This document shows, piece by piece, positions 27,001-36,348 of a stretch of DNA of 64,000 nt; position 1 is the stretch's first letter, and the number at the start of each line of letters is the position of its first letter. This DNA comes from Rhynchonema sp. JSB1_4 (Eukaryota > Nematoda > Chromadorea > Monhysterida > Xyalidae): the NCBI GenBank assembly GCA_030248065.1, contig JASAMV010004882.1:186001-250000 (forward strand). The letters run 5' to 3'. A program made the translations under genes and the position numbers. Under the pieces are notes generated by a model. The model had not been told where the DNA came from. It made no database searches and saw only the letters and a program-made list of their open reading frames with translations.

Positions 27001-30000
27001 GCGTTTTCCTTTGTGGAAAATAGGAAAAATTCTCAAAAATATCATAATTACGGAAAAAATTGCGAAAAAACCAACTGGATCTCTTCGAGTGAAAACAACA
27101 ACGGGGCCAAATGACTCTGCGCCCGGGTCATCTGTCGGCCGGCCAGATGCGTTTCCATCTCCAAAATCATCTGCTCCTCTCGCGTTTGTGCCTTGAAATT
27201 CAGGGATATTTATCGCAAAAGTACTAACGTTTCAAGTTCACAACCTGACCTAAAATACCTGCATATCAGCGGCCCTGAGCGAATCAAGCGTCAGCCCTGC
27301 GTTGCACATGGTTGGCGGCGGGAACGAGAAGTCACTGTGCCAAAAAAATAGATTAGTTTTATCTTCACAGTTCGCCTCGCACTTGCACAACAAGTAATGT
27401 AAAGCGGATGCGATTTATTCAAATGGGCGCGTTCATACAGGCGGACAGTGCAAGATATCAAAGTCACGACTTGAATGGATTACGAGCCAACCACCGCCAC
27501 TATTAAATTTTTGATCTAAAATTTACAAAATAAACAAAACACCCCAAAGTTCCCGAGTATGAACGTACGATGTCATGATCATGTGCAGCAGCGCACGAAC
27601 GGATGCATAATTCGCCCAAACGTGTTGTCCCACCGTATCGGCGTTGTGCACGGCCAACATAACTAATGTTTCACATGCTCGCCAGTACAAACGCGATATG
27701 GCCAATGGTGGGACACGGTAGCTGTAGTTGGATGACTTGTAAGGTGGCATTGTAACGGTCTGACGTGCTCTAATTTTTTGTTCGACTTGATCTTGGTTTT
27801 GGTTGTATGGATTTTTTGCGTGCCAAAAGCCAATATTACCTGTCCGTTTGACACGATCTATTTTCTGAAAACATCGAAACATCCTACATGTGGCTTCCCT
27901 CGCTAACTATGTACAGTATGCGGCGTTTTAGTAACACTGTGCCAACACGAGCCCGATTTCAGACGTGGCCGATCAGCGAAATATTCATACGTGGCTGCTG
28001 ATTTGGCAAATGTTGTAAAATACAACGTGGTGCACGAGGACTTTCTCTTTTTATTCGTTTTGCAACCCCACCACCTCCGAAATCGGGCGTTGTTTTCTTG
28101 GACGCCAACACGATTTTGGAGTTGGCAGGTTAGTGATACATTCACGTTTTGGAGATGGCAGGATGCTGATTTGAAACTGTTACACGTTGTAAAAGTCCAA
28201 AAACCATCAAAAATTGTATTTGGTACAGTATGTAGTGAAACATCCTCTCAAACAAGCTTAATGACAGTTGAAATTCAAAAAAAACGACTAACTCCGCCGG
28301 CAACGGATGCGATTCGGGCGGTAGATAGACACAACAGTGCACCAACTTGGTCGTAATATCGACGGCCAGATTGCGAATCGGAATACCGAATTGCTCGTCT
28401 GAAATATTCAACATGAAACCAGACGTTAGCCAAACAAACTTGTTGAACATAATTCCATGTTGGTAGAAATCGTAATTTTCAATTGAATTAGTAAAAAAAC
28501 GAGACAAAGATGGATCAAATCAGTGACGACAATATTTATTATCACCGACTGACCAACGGCCTGGCTCACCTTTGCTACTCTGCGGCAGGGCAGCATAATT
28601 GTTGGTGGCCCTATGTGTCAGCTCATAGACCAACGCCACGGCTTGTGCGGGATCGAGGGGACATTCGGTCAGACCGCAGAATATCAGATTATGCAACGTT
28701 GTCTCGTCAATTGGGACCGTCGACAGATAGGCAATCAATGGGCTGGAAACGAGTGCAAACGACGTTTTCGCAATCATGTTGATTATTGTCCGTGTCGAGA
28801 GTTCATCTGGTATTGTCCAACAACAGCTAATGCAGAATTCACGTCCACTGCGTTGCCTGATCCGCCAAGCACATAACGCGTGATGCAACATTACAAGCAC
28901 AGACAGGCAGTCAGCTTGTGTGTGTTGGCTGGCTGCGTGGGTGTGTTTATAATGTTGCATCACGCGTTATGTGCTTGGCGGATCAGGCAACGCAGTGGAC
29001 ATAAATTCTGCATTAGCTGTTGTTGGACTATAACAGTTGGTTAGAGAAACGGGATTACACAAAACAATGTACAGGAAATCCATCGGCTCATTGCACTTTC
29101 TGTACACACACCGCATGCAGCAGCACGCACCATTTTCAAGACAAAATGTACACTTTGGGCGAGTGCCGTACTTTGATGACAGCTTTTTAATTTATCCGGT
29201 TGTCATTTGCTGCTTAACATAGCACTCTTCCGCACTGTTGCAAAATTTGGGGATGTTTCAACGGATAACTGCAGAGAATAGATGCATTCATTGACAGCAG
29301 TAACGTAGCATGCAGCCTGTGTGTGTTGAGTGCCATGAGCCGGCGGATTGCCTATACATGAAACATTTCTTGCGCTTGTTTCATATTGCATTGTTTTTCG
29401 GAAATCCACAAGTATTGATATTGGTCGCAGTGCGTCCAATACCAGCCAGCTTTTGTCCCACGAGGTAAGTGGGAAGTCACGCTGTGATTCACAAACCTCA
29501 TCTGATGCCAGCATCATTAAACCACACGTTGGTTGCGGGGTCAATAAAAATATGGGCGCAAACCAACACCGAACGAACCCGCGCTCCTGGTCGTTCGGGA
29601 AATTGTCCTTGGACGAATAATACTCGGGTTTGTCGAGGAAGAACAGTCGATAAAAGACGAACGCAAATTCGTTGCGGTTCTGCACGTGAACCCTCGACGC
29701 GGCACGAAGCAGAAAATCGATAATGTATTGATGCAGTAGACTCAGATCGGTCAGGAAACGACGACCGTCACCTGAAGTCGGACAAATGTTGGCCTAAGAT
29801 TGAAACCAAAGCCAAAAATTTTTTCTAAACACGAAACGCATCCATCGTGAGGGTGTTCTGCAAAGTACTTCACCTCTTATTGATATTTCCAGTTCAGGAA
29901 CACGAACACATATGTCCAGGGTAAATACCAATAAACACATATGTACATCTCAAACACCACATACGATAAGATTCTAATCATCCCCATTTCATGGCAATAT

Positions 30001-33000
30001 TGTGCGAGTCCAAACGTCAACCAACCTCCAAGCGATAGCCGTGTGCGATCACGTGACGCAAAATTGCCAGCAAACACGAGCAGCGCCATACAGATCAGGT
30101 CGATCACATTGTACACCACGGACTCCTGCAAATGCAGATTTGTTGCAAAGAGAGTACGGTTCCAGCCAGATTTAACTACCTTGATGATTCGCCTTGTCAT
30201 CAACGGAGGTAGGGCGACAATTTCACACATCGGAGTCTGTGTAACTCATTCGAGTAATACGCAATCAAACCGACCCTAATAAGCACGGCCATCGTATCCA
30301 CCCATTCGACAATGGCCGTGCACAGTCCCTCGATGAATTGAACCAACGGAAATTCGGTGCGAATCGATCGCATCAGTTCACGGATATACGAACGACAGGT
30401 TCGAATGGTGTCGTCTTTGTCCACCAACAACGTCACGCACCAACGCGCCAGGGCCTGTGTGTAAAAGAGGAAATGTGGAGTTTTAGTTAGATAGCGAAAG
30501 AATCTTAATTTTCTATTATTTTCTGCTGCTCGCAGCGCAACCACCTTGCGCGTTTTTTTCTTTGTGTTGGCTTTGGTGAAAAAAGTTTCAGATTTCCCTT
30601 TCCACAGGGTTCCCAAATTTCTGGCGGTTGAAACCTGCCAGGGCTTATTCAGCGTGTGACATCAATGGAAACTTGTGAGAGGGTGTCTTGAAAATTGTGA
30701 AATTTCATGCAACGAACGAACTGGAAGTCAAATTTGCAGCAGATTTATATATGAAAAATTCAAAACATTCTTTGCTGCACTGCGAGAATAACGCATATTG
30801 GGAAAATCTTGGACAGTTTCAAAATGAACTTCCCTTTTTCTCAGGTCAGGCCAGGCCTGTTTTTCAAAAAAAATTTTTTTTATTTTTTGCGCAATTTTTT
30901 AAATTTGCTCTTGCTCGCTTTTTTCCCCTTCATTTATTTCTCTGTTTTTTTCCTTTTCAATGCTGCCTTCATCAAGCTCTCACTTTTTATGGTGTCTTCT
31001 ACCAAGAGATAATATTAATCTGTCACAACTTTCCATTTTTATAATTGGGCATCTGACTTTCCTGCGACAACAATACAAGACGCCTTTCCAAATCAGGCAC
31101 AACGATTCGTTCACGCAACCCACCATGCCAGTCTGTTTGGCGCTCAATTGACAACACCATTGCATCACCAGTTTGCCCATCGATGCTTGAGCCATTAGAT
31201 CGTTGGTGGCCAGGGCTTGGATGAATGGTGACACGTTGGACGGTTGACGCGCGAACATTTCGCTGCAATAGTAAATTGAGACGCTTATATCAGATCAAAA
31301 AATTCGAGCAGTTTTGGTTTTGGAAAATCGTCAGCAACCCACTGCTGTCAGCGTGCAACGAACAGTTACCAAGTGTTCCATTCATGAACAATGGAAAGGT
31401 TTCGACACCAACTGCCAAAAATAACTGAACAATGCGTTAACCAAGATATTCACTTACCAATCTCCCATCCGATCCACTAATACACCAACCACACATTTTC
31501 AACTGTCGCACCCGTGTGTGCACCAGGTCATCGTCAGTGTGAAAAAAAGCACCAAAGCGCACCTACCGCAACGCCGTCTGCACCGCGGCTTGCACCGATT
31601 TGCTCTTCAACGCGCGCAGTTTGCCGACGGCCATCAACAGTTCGGTATCGGCGTCGTCACCACTTGGCTTGTCGGCCACGTTGTGCATGGCCCATAACAA
31701 CAACTCGGCGGCGGTTTTCTGAAAGAACTGTGCACAATGCAGAAAACATCCCATCATTTTGCTGCGACAGTGATTCTCAAGGCATAAAGATGAGATGCTG
31801 GCATTATCTGTTGACACAGCGCCATCTGAGACCCGTTTGCACAAAATTCGAAGATAACGTTGTTCAGGAGAACGACACCCAGTCACGCTGCATGATGACC
31901 GACCTGCAACTTAGCCGACTGCAGCCAGACATCGATGCGCTGTGCGACGACCGTCCGCACTTCGGACAGACCGCAGCACGCACACATGGTCTGCAGCAAA
32001 GTCCGAGGCACGGCCTCGACCCGACGAGACCACAGGTCGGACATCAATGATTGCACGTAATCACCGGTGGTGTCGCTGAGATGCGTGAAACGGGCGCGAA
32101 TCGGCAGCACTGAGTCCTGAAAACGACATGAAACCAACTGTGTGAACAGCCAGGTCGGTAACGGTGAAGGGATGCGAGAGCATTGTGTGACTGTTGTATT
32201 TAGCAAATTATTGAAAAAATTAATTTGGAGTCCTGTCTACGCCTAGGTTTCGCGGGGTATTCGAGACCATCGGCGTGACGTTGTGCCCCCCGCTCGTCAG
32301 CCGAATAGCACAATCGCCATGTGAAACTCACTTAGTAAAAATGATAAATTTTAAAAGAAAAATTGTCTTTTTAGAGAAAAAAAATATTTAAGAAATTAAT
32401 AAATTGTAAATTGTATTATTGTTGCAATGTCGATAAGTAATATGAGTAAAACATAATGCTGTTTATGACAAAACTGGGTGTTTTCTAAAAAAAACGGGGA
32501 GTCACAATTACCCAGTTTAGATAGCTGTGGCGAGTTTTTTAATTATGTGTTTATGAATTAGTTTTTTGTTAAGTAGTCTATATCTGGTTAGATAGTGTAG
32601 TATGATGTCAATGATTGCTGGTTTTTTGAATCCTCTTTCCATAAGTTTCCTACACATGTGTGTAACAGCTTCTAGCCATTGTTCTTTAGTAGCGAGTAAT
32701 CTGTTGAATCTGATACACTGTCCAGTGATCATACCTTTGAGTAGTCTGGAATGTACGCATGAATCTGCATCAAAGTATTTGCTTATCCAAAATTTGAAGT
32801 GATTTGTTTTGTCATATAAGTGTATTTTTTGCGTTTTTGTTTCAATTGTTAGATCTAAGTAGTTAATAGTGTTGTTTGATGCTTCTTTATTGAGCTTAAG
32901 TTCTTTTGGGTAGATTTCTTTATGTATTTTATCAAAATTATAGTTTATGACTAATGTGTCATCTACATATCTAAATATTGGTGTGTCAATGTATATTCCT

Positions 33001-36000
33001 TTGTTTTTTTGCGAAAGAAATTTGAATTCTTCTGCGCTAAGGGTGAGGTCTGCAAGTAATGAAGATGCGTTGCCTCCCATTGGTATTCCTTTTATTTGAT
33101 GCCAAATCATATTTCCCACAGAGATGTAAGATTGTGAAAGAACGGTGTTAATTAATTTCATAATGTTGGTTTTATGAAATGTAATATGTCGTTGTGATGT
33201 AAAAGTGTCATCACAGTAGAATATTTTGCTGTAATTGTAACTGTGTGGTACGGCTATACTTTGCTTTTGGTTATTACAAAGTAATGTGATTAGGAAATTC
33301 ATTGCTTTAAGTAAATGGTGTTATGTTTTAGTTCTGTGTATAAGGTGCTGAAGTCGTATGAAGCTGCACTGTATATATGTCGATTGCTTAATTTATTGTG
33401 TATTGTTTTTGTAGGTGAAATTGTTGTTCTGTGTTCAAGGACTGCACAAGCTCGACGAAAACGCGTCAGTTAGTTATGATGTTGTGGAAACATTATTGGT
33501 CGACACAAAAACAATATATTTTATTGCACAATACTGCCCACGCCACGCTAAACTTCGTTGATATTTACAATGGATTTTCATTATCTGCTCAGGTGCAGTG
33601 CAACCATGCATTTGTTTTTTTGTTGGGATTTTAAATTTCTTGGAGTCAAGTTGTGGCCTCGGAGTATTGCGTTTTGAAACCGTCACACTCATATGAAGGG
33701 AGAGAAACATTTTTCACCACATATAATTTCCACCACGACCTATTCGCTCTCTCAGCCCAAGATTGATTCTGATCTGATCAACAGAGACTTTCGTCATCTC
33801 ACCAGCGACTGAGTGCCACTACCTCCACCATCACTGAGCAACGATTCCGATGACAATTCAATAGCAGGTATGGGGATCGATGAAACATTATCCTGACTAG
33901 TCTCATCCAGTGGACGTGGTGAGCTGCTCGCGATCTCGCTCGGCACCACCACAGCGCCGAGCAATCGGGCCGGATCACTGGTCAACTCGGCGGCGGAGGA
34001 TGGCTGCTGTTGTTGTTGACCGGATGTGGATGGAGTCAGACCCGACTGAAAATGAGAAAACGTCCATGGAACCTATGCACAGCAAAAATTAGTAACGGAA
34101 AGTGCATGCATTTGTTACCATGCCCATCAGTGACAACGTCACAAGACCAAATCTACCCGCCCTCAAGCCAATCACCTGCAATGTCGAAGCCATATCTTTG
34201 CCCCACCACTGCGTGTTGAATGCGGTGTGAATGTTGCGTACGAACGCGCGACAATCGACGCGATCCACCCAACAGCGATCGCCGAGTGAATCGTCCAGAT
34301 ACACCTGCACGATCGTGTCGCGTTGAATCCAAGTGCGAATGATTAGGACTGTTGAACCACGTGACGCAAAAAGAGTCTTCGACACAGCTCATGTTCAAAT
34401 GTCAGCACTTTCACTTTCCTTTGCACACGCGTCCGTACAGTATGCGCACCAAAATTGTGGCACGAAAATACACAGTCGCGTGCGCCTCTTCACTTGCACT
34501 TTCCATTTGTTTCCGCAAACATTCCGGTCATCACAACGACATTGTCAGCTAACACGATAAGAAAATGTGTTTGTAACATCCGATCGCCTTGTTGTGGACG
34601 TGGTTTGTGGTCATGACTATTGGATACGAATGTTAGCGACCGATTCACCACAGACATTTATTTATAAACTCATAATCGAGCACGACACGATAACCCAAAA
34701 AACACCTCACCCTGACGATGACGAAGGGCCACTTGTCCTCGTCTGCATATGCGTGTTGCAGCAAACTGCATGCCATTCGCTACAAGAAAAAAGAAAAAAT
34801 ATAAAATCTATAAAATATTGTGATTGTCATATACAAAATCTTGCGATCAAACAACGACAATGCCATCGCACAGCCGTACTAAGCCCACTGGTGTTTCGCA
34901 ATCCCTGAAAATGAAGTCGACTGACCTGCGCATGCGTGTTCATTGCCACAGTCTGCTGCATGCCCGGCTGTATCTTGCCAAGTCTGGCTCCCTGCACCAC
35001 CTGATGTTTCAAGAGGGAGCACAGCGCTTCTGTGACAGCGTCTTGACGAACGATGGCAGGGTCCTGGAATTAAACACTGGCGAAAAAAATGACTAAGATT
35101 ATATTTTGCAAAAAAAATCATCACGTTCACCTGTTTTGCGAGTCGCATCAACGATAGCCACAGCAAAGGCTCGGCACTGTTCCGTTCTGCGATCAGTTTC
35201 AATGCGGAACACACATAACGAGCCAAGTTGAATGTTTTCGAGTCCGTTGGCGCATCATTAATCTGACATTTTTACAAAAACAATCACCTTTTTGCTGGAA
35301 TACAACAAAAATGTTCCCGCAACAGGTGTTCAATGTCAACATTGCGCTTCCGCTGGTCGTACACGCAAGATACTGTATTTAGCCAAACAGGAACTGCATC
35401 TGAACACGTTGTCACGTCGCACTCACGAGCCATTCCACTCACCTTGTCCATCAGTTCATAGGGTGTCAATGTTTCACTGGCTTGTTGCATCCACAACGCA
35501 TCGTTCACAACAGGCATCGGTGCGAAACTGGGCGTACCCGTTGATGAGAACGAGCCGCCACCGGTGACACTCGGCTCCAGTTTGGTGATTTTCGACGGCG
35601 GACCGCCACTTGAACGCAAGCCTGCAACGCGACGAATCTATGCACAGCACCCTGACTTGATTCCACGATCCAAATAATTACGTTCGGCCAACTCCACCAG
35701 TCTGAGAAACCATTAAAAGTAGAAAGTTCGATGGTGCTGAACCGAAAGACGACCGTAATAAACACAACTCTCGGCCGATCGTGTGGTTGTGTGACTTGCT
35801 TTGAAAGCATTTCGAAACATTCTGGTGGGCGAATGCGAGACAATACAAGATCAGAGATGTTTACCGCAGCCTGACTGAATCAGATACAGCATGGGTGGAA
35901 CAGGTTATGACTCAACAGTCACCCACCCATTTCCTGTTTGAGCGCCCGTGCCGTAACGATGGCCTTGCGCTTTGTTCCCGACGGTTCACCGAGCGCAATC

Positions 36001-36119
36001 AGAGTGCCAGCCGGCTGATTCTGCGCCTGACGCGACGATGATGAGCCCAATTTGGGCTGCACCAACCCGCCGCCCAGTTTGTGACGCAATGTTTGCAATT
36101 TGCGACCGCCCTCGGACAT
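15068..36119 (-). CDS. INTS1: Integrator complex subunit 1 (INTS1)
   Basis: About 30 exons encode a long alpha-helical protein matching human INTS1 from end to end. The N-terminus (36119-35928) has GTLIALGEPSG. Clear later matches are VYLDDSLGDRCWVD (34303-34178), GLSEVRTVVAQRIDVWLQ (32119-31900), ECPLDPAQAVALVYEL (28806-28575), PPLAISRLYWRACE (27760-27550), RRPPDELLANLKLLNEK (27013-26880), HVLPVQCLCEFMMH (26700-26440), AYLVDTTEEAELIPDWL (24465-24240) and KECRDWAYEMMM (16383-16274). The stop is at 15068-15070 (exon 15200-15068). INTS1 is a scaffold of the nuclear Integrator complex, which cleaves nascent snRNA and other Pol II transcripts. Further exons lie near 35618-35446, 35370-35288, 35263-35132, 35067-34927, 34779-34711, 34047-33808, 31718-31569, 31264-31150, 30454-30282, 30122-30020, 29790-29580, 28400-28290, 27335-27260, 27200-27085, 26330-26125, 25967-25685, 25320-25140, 23945-23720, 23430-23070, 22874-22690, 22478-22262, 19482-19262, 19115-18950, 18624-18495, 18220-18025, 17705-17535, 17093-16953, 16575-16495 and 15672-15550. 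Low-complexity Q and A runs occur in two exons. A few exons are approximate or may be missing. Confidence 0.93.
15913..16070 (+). repeat. 158-bp dispersed repeat P, copy 1
   Basis: Matches 32169-32326 on the opposite strand with about one substitution over 158 bp; similarity stops abruptly at both ends. It begins TTTCACATGGCGATTG and ends CTCGCATCCC. Internally it has CTGACGA at 15939-15945, then GCGGGG...CCCCGC able to form a 6-bp stem, followed directly by GAAAC (15988-15992). This order resembles part of a hammerhead ribozyme core. The second copy lies just downstream of a Penelope-like RT on the same strand, so P may be a terminal part of that element. It sits in an INTS1 intron. Confidence 0.85.
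16698..16828. mobile_element. MITE family M, copy A
   Basis: Terminal inverted repeats built on GCCAACAYNAGCCCGATTTC: the left end near 16703-16725 is mirrored by GAAATCGGGCTCGTGTTGGC at 16800-16819, extending to GCAGTGTTAC. About 130 bp, non-coding, in an INTS1 intron. Related copies are at 27931-28100 and 46330-46490. It contains one ATGTTTCA (16775-16782). Confidence 0.7.
20582..21952 (+). CDS. Nested acidic Pro/Glu-rich repeat protein with N-terminal hydrophobic signal
   Basis: A complete three-exon gene on the strand opposite INTS1, inside the INTS1 intron 19483-22261. Exons 20582-20986, 21096-21587 and 21806-21952 join in phase 0 to give 347 residues. Donors are GAACAG|gtgcg and GAGCAG|gttag; acceptors are ttttcag|GCT and cgcgcag|GAC. 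Residues 1-35 are hydrophobic (LACFIHLIM...VCLSTCVLCAIAW), a signal peptide or anchor. The rest is acidic, Pro/Glu/Ser/Thr-rich and probably disordered, with a recurring D/S/K/A-AT-[DRE]-PP unit. The ends of exons 1 and 2 both carry VDATRPP followed by ATEPPKSEESTEQ, so an exon seems to have been duplicated. ATTAAA at 22009-22014 is a plausible poly(A) signal. No known family recognised. Confidence 0.78.
22009..22014 (+). terminator. Candidate poly(A) signal of the nested gene
   Basis: ATTAAA 57 nt after the TGA stop of the nested plus-strand gene, followed by T-rich sequence. A common variant poly(A) hexamer in a fitting position; no transcript evidence. Confidence 0.45.
27931..28100. mobile_element. 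MITE family M, copy B
   Basis: The left end GTAACACTGTGCCAACACGA runs into GCCCGATTTC; near the right end is CCGAAATCGGGC, with the outermost part degenerate. The interior (GTGGCTGCTGATTTGG, TTTCTCTTTTTATTCGTTTT) matches copy C at 46330-46490 closely. Non-coding; lies in an INTS1 intron. Confidence 0.7.
28811..29032. repeat. Long inverted repeat (hairpin) beside an INTS1 3' splice site
   Basis: Arms 28811-28893 and 28950-29032 (about 83 bp, roughly 95% identical in inverse) flank a 56-bp loop. The arm contains CTGCGTTGCCTGATCCGCC and CACATAACGCGTGATGC. The left arm starts about 5 bp from the INTS1 exon boundary at 28806, so on the minus strand the end of the intron lies in the stem. No protein frame in the repeat is supported. 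Confidence 0.88.
30865..31043 (+). repeat. Dispersed T-rich repeat, copy 2
   Basis: Second copy of the repeat at 1843-2018, same orientation, about 90% or more identical by eye. Located in the INTS1 intron between exons near 30454-30282 and 31264-31150. Confidence 0.8.
32169..32326 (-). repeat. 158-bp dispersed repeat P, copy 2
   Basis: Inverted copy of 15913-16070. Read on the minus strand it lies about 190 nt 3' of the reverse-transcriptase frame (32517-33475) and in the same sense, as expected for a terminal region of that element. The hammerhead-like CTGACGA/GCGGGG/CCCCGC/GAAA order is conserved. Confidence 0.85.
32517..33475 (-). pseudogene. Penelope-like reverse transcriptase remnant (frameshifted)
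   Basis: A 261-residue open frame (33302-32517) contains the RT signatures GIPMGGNASSLLAD and FRYVDDTLV, then YLDLTIETK and a C-terminal RGFKKPAI block. The RT motif A region, YDFSTLYTEL, lies just upstream (33300-33475) but in a different frame ending in a stop, so the gene is broken by a frameshift and truncated at its N-terminus. The motif set resembles the metazoan Penelope-like or related RT class that occurs in many animal genomes; exact class uncertain. No GIY-YIG endonuclease was found. It sits in the INTS1 intron 32120-33807. The AT-rich codon use differs strongly from the surrounding exons, consistent with a mobile element. Confidence 0.82.
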
Positions 36120-36348
36120 TATGAATGTTTCACGTGCTTAAATCAATTTAGCCCATCATCAGAGTACGACGATCAGATAAGCAGAATAAGATGACACAAG
36201 CGAATACCACAAGCAATCCATACTTGCGTTGGCTATCAACTCAACCACAAGGAGACAAACGAAAAAACAACGCGAAATAGTATGAACTATTTTACTCAAA
36301 ATGCGCAAACAGTCAAACAAGAACAACTACAACAGAACCCGTTTCATA
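36120..36348 (-). promoter_or_regulatory. Short ANAPC5-INTS1 intergenic region
   Basis: About 230 bp between the ANAPC5 stop and the INTS1 ATG on the same strand. On the minus strand the last bases before the INTS1 ATG include TGATTTAAG, then a TGAAACAT motif. The AAG could be a 3' splice or trans-splice acceptor, as in nematode operons. No clear AATAAA was seen for ANAPC5. The operon reading is inference. Confidence 0.35.

Noticed and set aside
34711..34730. Apparent extra copy of the CTGACGATGAC motif
   Set aside because: It lies in an INTS1 exon coding for the conserved WPFVIVR stretch; best explained as coding coincidence.
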